From contig CAJTSF010000005.1 of NCBI GenBank assembly GCA_910578985.1, positions 81,343-145,342 on the forward strand: DNA of 64,000 nt, written 5' to 3'. The stretch's first letter is position 1. Each line of letters opens with the position of its first letter. The notes under the pieces were generated by a model. It ran no database searches, was not told the DNA's origin, and saw nothing but the letters and a program-made list of their open reading frames with translations. Positions 1-7,783 of the stretch are shown here, piece by piece. The translations under genes and the position numbers were made by a program. The DNA comes from an uncultured Odoribacter sp. GTDB taxonomy: Bacteria; Bacteroidota; Bacteroidia; Bacteroidales; Marinifilaceae.

Positions 1-1
1 C

Positions 2-190
2 CCCGGCTTCACGATGGACTACCAGATCGACCCCGTCAAGCAGGCGATTGCCGACAGCTGGCCCAACAGCATGGACGACACGTGCGCCCGCGAAGAATGG
101 GGCTGGAATCCCAAATTCAACCTCACGTCGATGACCGACGACATGCTGGTGAAAGTAAAAGAAAAGTTCGACAAGGGATTGATCAAGTAA
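2..190 (+). CDS. NAD-dependent epimerase/dehydratase, 3' end (short-chain L-threonine dehydrogenase-like)
   Basis: Only the last 62 residues lie in the window; the frame is open from base 2 to TAA at 188-190. The tail carries the pattern IADSWPNSMDDTCAREEWGW followed by NPKFNL and a helix ending in KGLIK. I recognise this ending from Bacteroidota SDR-type NAD-dependent epimerases annotated as L-threonine 3-dehydrogenase, which oxidise threonine to 2-amino-3-ketobutyrate in the cytoplasm. The Rossmann fold and the catalytic Tyr/Lys lie outside the window, so the substrate assignment rests on the C-terminal match alone. A perfect 30-bp inverted repeat follows 25 bp after the stop. Confidence 0.7.
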   Translation, partial: PGFTMDYQIDPVKQAIADSWPNSMDDTCAREEWGWNPKFNLTSMTDDMLVKVKEKFDKGLIK

Positions 191-215
191 ATCATCAACT
201 CCTATATAGAAGTAC

Positions 216-245
216 AATTCAGGCGGGGCATGCCCCGCCTGAATT
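216..245 (+). terminator. Perfect 30-bp inverted repeat after the epimerase gene, probable terminator
   Basis: The arms 216-230 and 231-245 are exact reverse complements with a GC-rich core (AGGCGGGGCA/TGCCCCGCCT). The position 25 bp after a stop codon suggests a transcription terminator. There is no clear T-run behind it, so it may instead be a processing or mRNA-stability hairpin. Confidence 0.55.
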
Positions 246-365
246 GCATTATACACGAGGTTCTTCCCTGCATTTTCCTGGTCAGCGGATTTTCTCGATT
301 GGTGCGGCGGAGTACGGCTCGTTGTCAGGATGTCGTTTTCGCCTCGTCCATACCTTGTCAGGAAT

Positions 366-535
366 GAATTACGGTTAATCTACAATTCACTTACGGTGAT
401 TCTACGACTAAAAGCTTATTAAAAGCTTATTATACCCTTATTAAAAGCTTATATATAGAATAAGCTTTTAATCGGTTTTTAATAAGTGGTAAAAAATGGA
501 TTTATCGTGGAATAACCGTAATTGAACCGTAATTC
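366..535. repeat. Nested inverted and direct repeats centred on AAGCTT motifs
   Basis: AAAAGCTTATT occurs twice head to tail at 410-420 and 421-431. A perfect 12-bp inverted repeat follows (TTAAAAGCTTAT 441-452, ATAAGCTTTTAA 460-471, 7-base loop). Outside these lies GAATTACGGTT at 366-376, which is complementary to AACCGTAATTC at 525-535; a neighbouring copy, TAACCGTAATT at 513-523, matches the same left arm. The whole can fold as an imperfect 170-bp cruciform. It could be a decayed miniature mobile element or a regulatory RNA. Confidence 0.55.
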
Positions 536-729
536 TTTCATGGCTGACTGCTGACCTTCCCCTCTGCCGGCATGGTAAAGTCATGGAATAGTGTCGGTTC
601 TATTTGAGCGAACACCGGTTTGGCGAATGGACAGGTCACTGAATGCCTCCATGCTTGCCTTTGGGATAGCGGATGCACTGCAAGGTGGGGAGAGGTACAA
701 ATGGTTTATAGAATAGGATAACCTACATT

Positions 730-759
730 AGAGGGATTGGCAATACCAGTCCCTCTTTT
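730..759 (+). terminator. Intrinsic terminator without an identified upstream gene
   Basis: AGAGGGATTGG (730-740) pairs with CCAGTCCCTCT (746-756) across a 5-base loop, with one G-T wobble, and a T-run follows. This is a textbook Rho-independent shape on the plus strand. No reading frame ends just before it, which suggests an untranslated transcript or a lost gene upstream. Confidence 0.65.
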
Positions 760-1061
760 CTTGTATTTAGTCTACCAGTCTGAAGAAAAGGATGGCATTA
801 GGCTAAAATCTTGTATGAAATGAGTTTTATTTATTCATATTGTTTACATTTGAGAACTTAACAATAATCACAAGTAAAATAACAAATATATTAGCAAACA
901 AATGATTATGGCATTTCAAACATTCAAATGGAACCTAATTGTCATGATAAAATTGACGTCCATTTTGGAGACAGGAAACGTGTATTAAGAAAGTTTATGA
1001 TTTGAAAACACTATCAGGAGGGGTAAAACGGAGGGGTTTTGATAGTCAAGAATGAGGATTT

Positions 1062-1907
1062 ATGAGGCAAAAATTTAAAGACATGGAAAATATTCAATTC
1101 ATCTTTCCTAGTGAGGAGGAATTAAAAACTAATGATTTTTCAATAGAAGAAAAAGCGTCAGGAAATTTCAAAAGCTATAAAGTAAACAATTATTCAGAAT
1201 TAGTTGTACTTACGGCTCAACTTAGTTTTTTAAATCCCAAGCATTTTATTCTATATCGTGGACAAAGTGAATCTTTTACCAACCAACAAGGTTGTCTCTC
1301 ATTTTTACCTACTATCTATCGTAAATCAGGAAATGAGATTTTAACAGATGAGGAATTAAAAGAGAGATTTAAAAAGTTAGCTGGAGAAGTAGAAAAAATT
1401 AGAACAATGGATGTATTTAAGAATATTTCCAAATCTAAGCAATGGGAAAAAAAATCTCCTATTATTGCAGAAAGTATAATCCAACATTACAATTCAAAAG
1501 AAATCCCAACACCTTGGTTGGATTTAACTCAATCTCTAAGAGTTGCTTATTCGTTTGCTGCCCAATCGCATGATAATAATAGTGATGTTTTTATTTATGT
1601 ATTTGGAATGCCTAACCCAACACAAACTATTTTTACAGAAAAGAAGAGCGGGATTACCATTATTCGTTTGTCGTCTCTTTGTCATCCTAAAGCTTTAAGA
1701 CCTTTTCTGCAAGAAGGATATTTAGTTTCTACGCCTAAAATTAATACTTGTGAGAAGATTGAAACTTGCAATTTTAATAAACGGTTAATTGCTGAAATTA
1801 GAATTCCATATGAAAATATCACTAATAAACAATATTTCCATAGAATACCTGAAGATTCATTATTAGCAAATCGCTTAGATGTATTTTATCAAAACCAATT
1901 GGCATAA
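1062..1907 (+). CDS. FRG-domain protein
   Basis: This 281-residue protein carries the FRG signature, named after its conserved F-R-G residues. YRGQ is at residues 65-68, LPTIYR at 82-87, QHY followed by TPWLDLT at 141-156, and RVAYSFA at 160-166. FRG proteins are found in accessory regions and several are linked to phage defence, but the catalytic activity is not settled. The start at 1062 is the first ATG; a second one at 1083 (MENIQF) is equally possible because neither has a clear ribosome-binding site. The gene is much more AT-rich than the housekeeping genes around it, which suggests transfer. It is followed 56 bp later by the repeat lipoprotein gene in the same direction. Confidence 0.75.
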   Translation: MRQKFKDMENIQFIFPSEEELKTNDFSIEEKASGNFKSYKVNNYSELVVLTAQLSFLNPKHFILYRGQSESFTNQQGCLSFLPTIYRKSGNEILTDEELKERFKKLAGEVEKIRTMDVFKNISKSKQWEKKSPIIAESIIQHYNSKEIPTPWLDLTQSLRVAYSFAAQSHDNNSDVFIYVFGMPNPTQTIFTEKKSGITIIRLSSLCHPKALRPFLQEGYLVSTPKINTCEKIETCNFNKRLIAEIRIPYENITNKQYFHRIPEDSLLANRLDVFYQNQLA

Positions 1908-1963
1908 AGTATAAAACAAATTCAATAATCAATTATTTATTCACTATTAAAACCAAAAGAAAA

Positions 1964-3055
1964 ATGAGAAAACTGTTTAGTTTGATGCTGGTGGTACTGG
2001 GTGCTGCCGCATTGGTATCCTGTTCTAAGGATGATGACGATGATGTACTGCGTGAGGGAGAGGGAGTGATTACGTTTGTGACAAAAGCGAAAAGTTTTAC
2101 ATCAGAAAACGACTGTTTATATCTTGAAACCTTCAACGAAGGAGAGAAAATAACCGTTGACTGGGGAGATGGATGGGGAGAGGAAGAATATGTGTCTGTA
2201 AAGAACGAATATAAAGATGAAGATGGTGAAATAGAGGTTTACTATGAAATCAATGCACAACATACTTATACAGATGGCAAGTCAAGCCATACGGTTACAG
2301 TAAGAGGGAAGATAGAATACTTTAGTGTTTCTCACTGTAAAGTTACTTCCATTGATGCAACCAAGTGTTCTGCATTGGAAGAGTTGCGGTGTGGCGGCAA
2401 TCAATTGACCTCATTGGATGTTAGCGGATGCACGGCATTGAAAGTATTGGATTGTTTTGACAACAAATTAGCCTCATTGGATGTTAGCAAGAATACAGTA
2501 TTGAAAGAATTGTATTGTGATTACAATCAATTAACCTCATTGGATGTTAGCAAGAATACGGCATTGGAATGGTTGGGGTGTTATTGCAATCAATTAACCT
2601 CATTGAATGCAAGCGGATGCACGGCATTGCGTGGCTTGAGTTGTAGTGACAATCAATTAATCTCATTGAATGTAAGTGGATGCACGGCATTGGAAGACTT
2701 GGATTGTGGACGGAATAAATTAACCTCATTGAATGTTAGTGGATGCACAGCATTGGAAGACTTGTCTTGTTTTAACAATCAATTAACCTCATTGGATGTA
2801 AGTAAGAATACGGCATTGGAAAAATTGCAGTGTAAAGACAATCAATTAACCTCATTGGATGTAAGTAAGAATACGGCATTGCACCGCTTGGAGTGTTATG
2901 ACAATCAATTCTCTGCCTCTGCCATGAACAAGATTTATAATGATTTGCCTCAAGGGAGAGTTGATGAAGAGGGTTATAGAAGCAGATTGGAGTGTAACAA
3001 ATTAGGTGACTACTCCATTGCTGAAAATAAAGGGTGGGATGTATATGTTTATTAA
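1964..3055 (+). CDS. Leucine-rich-repeat surface lipoprotein
   Basis: This 363-residue protein begins with an SPII signal (MRKLFSLMLVVLGAAALVSC, lipid-acceptor Cys20) and an acidic SKDDDDD linker, the kind linked to surface export in Bacteroidota. Residues about 34-115 look like a PKD-type beta domain (VDWGDG early, HTYT late). From residue 135 come eight 21-residue units of the form CTALxxLxCxxNQLTSLDVS plus a degenerate ninth, so the concave face is rich in Cys and Asn. It ends with a short cap containing YNDLPQ. LRR lipoproteins of this BspA-like type often mediate adhesion, but the ligand cannot be read from the sequence. Composition is AT-rich like its neighbours, and an intrinsic terminator follows the stop. 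Confidence 0.85.
   Translation: MRKLFSLMLVVLGAAALVSCSKDDDDDVLREGEGVITFVTKAKSFTSENDCLYLETFNEGEKITVDWGDGWGEEEYVSVKNEYKDEDGEIEVYYEINAQHTYTDGKSSHTVTVRGKIEYFSVSHCKVTSIDATKCSALEELRCGGNQLTSLDVSGCTALKVLDCFDNKLASLDVSKNTVLKELYCDYNQLTSLDVSKNTALEWLGCYCNQLTSLNASGCTALRGLSCSDNQLISLNVSGCTALEDLDCGRNKLTSLNVSGCTALEDLSCFNNQLTSLDVSKNTALEKLQCKDNQLTSLDVSKNTALHRLECYDNQFSASAMNKIYNDLPQGRVDEEGYRSRLECNKLGDYSIAENKGWDVYVY
2366..2914 (+). repeat. Tandem 63-bp coding repeats, eight full copies and a partial ninth
   Basis: Each 63-bp unit encodes one 21-residue leucine-rich repeat. Copies share long identical runs such as CAATTAACCTCATTGGATG and AATACGGCATTG, so they are similar at DNA level and not only in protein. Units alternate between NTALE and CTALE openings. 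The near identity suggests recent duplication or gene conversion and makes copy-number change by recombination likely. Confidence 0.9.
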
Positions 3056-3064
3056 TTAACCTTA

Positions 3065-3109
3065 TCACTCCTGCCACTAATAAGATGGTGGTGGGAGTGA
3101 TTGTTTTTT
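3065..3109 (+). terminator. Intrinsic terminator after the LRR lipoprotein gene
   Basis: Arms 3065-3077 and 3088-3100 pair over 13 positions with two wobble pairs, followed by TTGTTTTTT at 3101-3109. The T-run ends only four bases before the next start codon at 3114, so the next gene has almost no leader of its own beyond this structure. Confidence 0.85.
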
Positions 3110-3113
3110 AATT

Positions 3114-3947
3114 ATGAAGAAATATAGGAAATATTGTCCCAATTGCGCTAATATAGAACGTTGGAAATGTTGGAGATATTGGAAGTTTTGGCTTTATGTT
3201 TTTGGAATAATAGTATCGGCAGTTATTCTTATCATTATTCTTCCCACAACTCTCCTTACCACATTTCATTGTCCATTCTTTGGACTAAATACAGATTTTA
3301 CAGAAACAGGGCAAATAGGAGACACAATTGGAGGGATTACTGCACCTATTGTGGGGTTGCTGAGTATTTGGTTGCTGTATAAAACTTTTGGAGAACAGCA
3401 GAAATTCAATGCAAGGCAGGAAGAATTTCAAAATCAACAGCAGAAATTCAATAAAGAACAAGTACGTCTAAACCAAAAACAATTAAGAGTTGATAATTAC
3501 AATCTATTTGTAAACTTAGAAAACACAATTGCAGATAAAGTACATACATTCATCTTAACTTATGAGGATGGAAGTTTTTCTATCGGATTAGACGAAATTA
3601 CTCATCAAAAAGAAAAACTAAATTCCATTACACAAGAGAGTTTACTAAGATTGGAAAAGCATTTAATATATGCCCAACGTTTGATAAGTACATTCTTGAA
3701 AATCAATCGTAATTCCGCACTCAAACATGAAAACAAACAAGTATTTTATGAATCAGTAAAGGAATCTGCAGACTTATTGATAGAGGTGTTCAAATGTTTG
3801 AAGTCTATAAAATTTGTGAAAGCTTCAAGTTCAAGCGATTCACAAAAGAAATTTAATAAATTAAGAAAGACCTTGGAAAACGATTTAAGCAAATTTGCTA
3901 TAGACAAAAATCAATCAAACTCAAATAGCCTGCCCTCATGTAACTAA
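3114..3947 (+). CDS. Two-TM coiled-coil protein, putative abortive-infection type
   Basis: This 277-residue protein starts with a Cys-containing cytoplasmic head (CPNC at 8-11), then a hydrophobic segment at about 24-46. The glycine-rich motif TGQIGDTIGGITAPIVG at 66-82 leads into a second membrane segment up to residue 91. A Gln-rich coiled coil follows at about 92-125, then a mostly helical cytoplasmic domain. The G-D-x-x-G-G-x-x-x-P motif between two membrane helices is what I remember from proteins annotated as putative phage abortive-infection proteins; that link is by recall, not proof. The gene is AT-rich. It sits right behind the terminator of the LRR gene and carries its own terminator over its stop codon. 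Confidence 0.6.
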   Translation: MKKYRKYCPNCANIERWKCWRYWKFWLYVFGIIVSAVILIIILPTTLLTTFHCPFFGLNTDFTETGQIGDTIGGITAPIVGLLSIWLLYKTFGEQQKFNARQEEFQNQQQKFNKEQVRLNQKQLRVDNYNLFVNLENTIADKVHTFILTYEDGSFSIGLDEITHQKEKLNSITQESLLRLEKHLIYAQRLISTFLKINRNSALKHENKQVFYESVKESADLLIEVFKCLKSIKFVKASSSSDSQKKFNKLRKTLENDLSKFAIDKNQSNSNSLPSCN

Positions 3948-3970
3948 GAATGCAGGCTATCATTTTTCTT
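3925..3970 (+). terminator. Intrinsic terminator overlapping the stop of the two-TM protein gene
   Basis: ATAGCCTGC (3925-3933) pairs exactly with GCAGGCTAT (3952-3960) and CATTTTTCTT follows. The TAA stop at 3945-3947 lies in the loop. Confidence 0.8.
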
Positions 3971-4012
3971 CCCAAACCCATCATTGAAACTCTTCCAGGA
4001 AATGGTTTATCG

Positions 4013-4068
4013 GCGATTTTTGAGAAGTATTCCGATGTTGCTGTTCAAAAATCGCGAATTTTGAACAG
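4013..4068 (+). promoter_or_regulatory. Two mutually exclusive hairpins upstream of rnr
   Basis: GCGATTTTTGA (4013-4023) is complementary to TCAAAAATCGC (4045-4055). CTGTTCAAAA (4041-4050) is complementary to TTTTGAACAG (4059-4068). Both pairings are perfect and both need bases 4045-4050, so only one can form at a time. They lie 69 bp before the rnr start, after the upstream terminator. The arrangement resembles an RNA switch or a substrate for RNase R autoregulation. No T-run follows either stem. Confidence 0.45.
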
Positions 4069-4136
4069 TAATAAAGAAGAAGGTCTTTTGTGGTTTCAAT
4101 TATAATATCTACATTTAGGCTTCAAAATATGATGTC

Positions 4137-6341
4137 ATGAGGAAGAAGAAAAAAGTAAGCGAGCCTACCATGAGTAAGGCAGAGTTGTGGAAAAGACTGA
4201 CGACGTTTATGGAAAACCATTCGTCGCGAAGCTATAATTACAAAGAAATCGCCACCCGCATCCAGGCACGCAGCATGGATATGAAACGGCAAATCTCGGA
4301 AGTCCTGAAAGAGATGAGCGAAGGGGGCGTGCTGGAGACGGTGTCGATGGGGAGATACAAATACAAGCATGCCGGTTCCTATATCACCGGCATCGTCGAA
4401 CTGACGGCGAAGGGGTCGGCTTATATCCTGTCGGATGAGATGGAGGGGGATGTCTTCGTGTCGTTCGCCAATCTGAAACATGCCCTGAACGGGGACAAGG
4501 TCAAGGTGTTGGTCTATGCCCGCAGCCGCGACCGCAGGCCGGAAGGGGAGGTCATCGAGATTCTGGAGCGCAAGCGGGGGACGCTGGTGGGGACGGTGCT
4601 GGGCATGGGAAGCTATGCCTTCCTGGAAACATCGGGCAAGCAGTTGCCCTATGAGATATTCCTGCCCTCCGACCATCTGCACGGGGCAAAGGACGGCGAC
4701 AAGGTGGTGGTGCGCATCGTCAATTGGCCCGAGCGCCAGAAGAATCCCGTCGGCGAGGTGATTGAGGTGCTGGGACGCCCGGGCGACAACGACACGGAGA
4801 TGAACGCCATCATGGCGGAATACGAGTTGCCGGTGAAATTCCCGTCCGCCGTGCTGAAGGCGGCGGAGCGGATTCCGCTGGAAATCCCGGAGGAGGAGAT
4901 ACGCAAACGGAGGGATTGCCGGGACACCGTCACGTTCACCATCGACCCTGCCGACGCGAAGGACTTCGACGATGCCCTGTCGGTCAGGGTGCTGAAAGAC
5001 GGCACGTATGAGGTGGGTGTGCATATCGCGGATGTGAGCCATTATGTGAAGGAAAACACCACGCTGGACAAGGAGGCGTATGCCCGGGCGACGTCGGTCT
5101 ATCTCGTGGACCGGACCATCCCCATGCTGCCCGAACGGTTGAGCAACGGGGTGTGCTCCCTGCGTCCGGATGAAGACAAACTGTGCTTCTCCGCCATCTT
5201 CCGATTGAACAAGAATGCCCAGGTGCTGAGCCAATGGTTCGGACGCACCGTAATCCGTTCCAACAGGCGGTTCACCTACGAGGAGGCGCAAGCCATGATT
5301 GAGGGGGGGGAAGGCGACTACAAGCAGGAGGTGCTGTTGCTGAACGACCTGGCGCAGCAACTGCGCGTCGAACGGTTCAAGTCGGGAGCCATCGACTTCG
5401 ACCGGGAGGAGGTGAAGTTCTACCTGGATGAAAAGGGACACCCGACCGGCGTGTATTTCAAGCGCTCCAAAGAGGCGAACAAACTCATCGAGGAGTTCAT
5501 GCTGCTGGCGAACAGGCGGGTGGCGGAATTCATCGGCCATCCGGCAAGCGGCAAAAAGGCGCCGACGTTCGTCTACCGCATCCACGAGCAACCCCTGCCG
5601 GAGAAGCTGGAGGATTTCAACCGTTTCATTTCCAGGTTCGGCTACGGCGTCAAAACGGGAAGCCGGAAGGCGCTGACCACCTCCATGAACCGGCTGATGG
5701 CGGAGGTGCGGGAGAAGCCTGAGCAGAACCTGATACAGACCCTTGCCGTGCGGACGATGGCGAAGGCGGAATATTCCACCGACAACTGCGGGCACTACGG
5801 GCTGGCATTCGACTATTACACACATTTCACCTCCCCCATCCGGCGCTATCCGGACGTGATGGTGCACCGCCTGCTGCAAAGATACCTGGATGCGGGACGG
5901 TCGGTGAATAAAGAGAAGTTCGAAGAGTTCTGCAAACACTCGTCCGACATGGAGCAGGTGGCTGCCAATGCGGAACGGGCATCCATCAAGTACAAGCAGG
6001 TGGAGTTCATGGCGGACCGCATGGGGCAGGAGTTCGAGGGGACCATCTCCGGCGTGACGCACTGGGGGTTCTATGTGGAGCTGGAAGAGAGCAAGTGCGA
6101 GGGTATGGTTTCCATGCGGGAGCTGGACGACGACGCGTATGAGTACGACGAGAAGAATTATTGCATCTACGGGCGCTACCACCATAAAGTGTACCAACTG
6201 GGGAACAAGGTGCGGATACGGGTGGCGAAAGCCAATCTGGTCGCGCGGCAATTGGATTTCGAACTCGTCGCTTCGCCGGACAGTCCGAACGGAGCGCCGG
6301 AGAAGAAAAACGATAAAAGAAGAAGAGGAAGAAGAAAATAA
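4137..6341 (+). CDS. rnr: Ribonuclease R
   Basis: This 734-residue enzyme is a processive 3'-5' exoribonuclease that degrades structured RNA. The order of parts is the family standard: an N-terminal winged helix (about 10-75), cold-shock-like OB folds (about 80-230), the RNB catalytic domain and a C-terminal S1 domain. The catalytic metal-binding motif TIDPADAKDFDDAL is intact. The S1 domain begins near GQEFEGTISGVTHWGFYVEL, and the tail is very basic (KKNDKRRRGRRK), typical for RNA binding. The start at 4137 puts a basic MRKKKK segment first. The gene is GC-richer than the accessory patch upstream and is followed 23 bp later by the cstA-like gene. Confidence 0.95.
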   Translation: MRKKKKVSEPTMSKAELWKRLTTFMENHSSRSYNYKEIATRIQARSMDMKRQISEVLKEMSEGGVLETVSMGRYKYKHAGSYITGIVELTAKGSAYILSDEMEGDVFVSFANLKHALNGDKVKVLVYARSRDRRPEGEVIEILERKRGTLVGTVLGMGSYAFLETSGKQLPYEIFLPSDHLHGAKDGDKVVVRIVNWPERQKNPVGEVIEVLGRPGDNDTEMNAIMAEYELPVKFPSAVLKAAERIPLEIPEEEIRKRRDCRDTVTFTIDPADAKDFDDALSVRVLKDGTYEVGVHIADVSHYVKENTTLDKEAYARATSVYLVDRTIPMLPERLSNGVCSLRPDEDKLCFSAIFRLNKNAQVLSQWFGRTVIRSNRRFTYEEAQAMIEGGEGDYKQEVLLLNDLAQQLRVERFKSGAIDFDREEVKFYLDEKGHPTGVYFKRSKEANKLIEEFMLLANRRVAEFIGHPASGKKAPTFVYRIHEQPLPEKLEDFNRFISRFGYGVKTGSRKALTTSMNRLMAEVREKPEQNLIQTLAVRTMAKAEYSTDNCGHYGLAFDYYTHFTSPIRRYPDVMVHRLLQRYLDAGRSVNKEKFEEFCKHSSDMEQVAANAERASIKYKQVEFMADRMGQEFEGTISGVTHWGFYVELEESKCEGMVSMRELDDDAYEYDEKNYCIYGRYHHKVYQLGNKVRIRVAKANLVARQLDFELVASPDSPNGAPEKKNDKRRRGRRK

Positions 6342-6364
6342 CCGTTTAACACATCCGATACACC

Positions 6365-7783
6365 ATGTTTTCCTTTACCCTTTGCTTAGCGGCGCTGATT
6401 GCCGGTTATTTCATCTACGGACGAATCGTGGAGCGCATTTTCGGACCGGACGCCTCGCGCCCGACGCCGGCGGTGACAAAAGCGGACGGGGTGGATTATA
6501 TCCCGATGCCGACGTGGAAAATCTTTATGATTCAGTTTCTGAACATTGCAGGACTGGGACCGATATTCGGGGCCATCATGGGGGCGAAGTTCGGCACGGC
6601 GTCCTATCTGTGGATCGTGCTGGGGAGCATTTTCGCCGGCGCGACGCACGACTACCTGTCCGGCATGCTGTCCATCCGGCATGGCGGGGAAAGCCTGCCG
6701 GAAATCATCGGACGCTATCTGGGGATGACGACAAAACAGGTGATGCGGGTGTTCACCGTGGTATTGATGATATTGGTGGGCGCCGTGTTCGTCGCAGGAC
6801 CGGCGGGGCTGCTCGCCAAACTCACGCCGGAGGCGTTGGATGTGACGTTCTGGATTATTGCGGTGTTCCTGTATTACATCCTCGCCACCCTGCTGCCGGT
6901 GGATAAAATCATCGGTAAAATCTATCCGCTGTTCGCCATCGCCCTGCTGTTCATGGCGGTGGGCATCCTGGTGATGCTGTATGTCCATCACCCCGCGCTG
7001 CCCGAATTGTGGGACGGGGTGCGGAACACGCATCCCGCAGCCGCCACGCTCCCCATCTTCCCGATTATGTTCGTCAGCATTGCCTGCGGGGCGATTTCCG
7101 GCTTCCACGCCACCCAGTCGCCGATGATGGCGCGCTGCATGAAAAACGAGAAATACGGACGCCCCGTATTTTACGGGGCGATGATTACCGAGGGAATCGT
7201 CGCCTTGATCTGGGCGGCGGCAGCGACCTGTTTCTACCACGAGAACGGCATGGGGGAGAGCAACGCCTCCGTCATCGTGGATGCCATCACGAAGAACTGG
7301 CTGGGCACCGTCGGCGGCATCCTTGCCATCCTCGGCGTGATTGCCGCACCGATTACTTCGGGCGACACCGCTTTCCGTTCGGCACGCCTGATTGTGGCGG
7401 ACTTTATGGGACTGGAGCAGAAAAGCATCCGTCGAAGGCTGTACATCTGCATCCCCATGTTCCTGGCTGCCGTCGGGCTGCTGCTCTATAGCATGAAAGA
7501 CGCCGCCGGCTTCGACATGATTTGGCGCTACTTCGCGTGGGCGAACCAGACCCTCTCGGTGTTTACCCTGTGGGCGATTACGGTCTATCTGGCTAACCGG
7601 AGAAAGAATTATTGGATTACCCTGGTTCCCGCCCTGTTCATGACGTGCGTATGTTCGACCTACCTGTGCATCGCACCGGAAGGCCTGCAACTGTCGCCCG
7701 GCATATCCTACGGCATCGGAGGCGCATGCGTGGTGGGCGCCGCCATCTGGTTTATCACATGGAAAAGAAAAGCTATCGCATGA
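6365..7783 (+). CDS. cstA: Carbon starvation protein A family transporter
   Basis: This 472-residue polytopic membrane protein belongs to the CstA family (PF02554), inner-membrane transporters linked to peptide or pyruvate uptake during carbon limitation. Family hallmarks are an N-terminal helix ending in YFIYGRIVERIFG, the segment QFLNIAGLGPIFGAIMGAK, GATHDYLSGMLSIRHGG and a later GDTAFRSARLIVAD. It is shorter than the roughly 700-residue E. coli protein but has the usual length for Bacteroidota. The stop codon overlaps the ATG of the next gene (ATGA at 7780-7783), so translation of the two is probably coupled. The substrate is not visible in the sequence. Confidence 0.9.
   Translation: MFSFTLCLAALIAGYFIYGRIVERIFGPDASRPTPAVTKADGVDYIPMPTWKIFMIQFLNIAGLGPIFGAIMGAKFGTASYLWIVLGSIFAGATHDYLSGMLSIRHGGESLPEIIGRYLGMTTKQVMRVFTVVLMILVGAVFVAGPAGLLAKLTPEALDVTFWIIAVFLYYILATLLPVDKIIGKIYPLFAIALLFMAVGILVMLYVHHPALPELWDGVRNTHPAAATLPIFPIMFVSIACGAISGFHATQSPMMARCMKNEKYGRPVFYGAMITEGIVALIWAAAATCFYHENGMGESNASVIVDAITKNWLGTVGGILAILGVIAAPITSGDTAFRSARLIVADFMGLEQKSIRRRLYICIPMFLAAVGLLLYSMKDAAGFDMIWRYFAWANQTLSVFTLWAITVYLANRRKNYWITLVPALFMTCVCSTYLCIAPEGLQLSPGISYGIGGACVVGAAIWFITWKRKAIA

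Larger units (their letters stand above)
246..1061. other. Gene-free 0.8-kb stretch, repeat-rich and increasingly AT-rich
   Basis: I see no convincing gene on either strand. The stretch holds a cluster of AAGCTT-centred repeats bracketed by inverted copies of AATTACGGTT (366-535), an intrinsic terminator with no obvious gene upstream (730-759), and from about 770 an AT-rich leader before the FRG gene. One possible -7 box, TACATTTG, lies at 845-852 without a good -33 partner. The segment 540-730 has mixed composition and could be a gene remnant or an untranslated RNA, but I could not match it to anything. Confidence 0.5.

Noticed and set aside
82..378. 98-codon open frame near the left edge
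   Set aside because: It overlaps the epimerase tail in another frame, crosses the terminator-like palindrome and shows no motif.
1010..1046. Inverted repeat ACTATCA / TGATAGT upstream of the FRG gene
   Set aside because: Seven-base arms 23 bases apart in AT-rich DNA are expected by chance.
2366..2914. Regular repeats as a CRISPR array
   Set aside because: The repeats are contiguous, in frame and encode leucine-rich repeats; there are no spacers.
4122..6251. Very long open frame of 709 codons on the minus strand opposite rnr
   Set aside because: It is rich in His, Arg, Pro and Leu, has no recognisable motif and mirrors codon positions of the intact rnr gene. GC-rich genes commonly leave such antisense frames.
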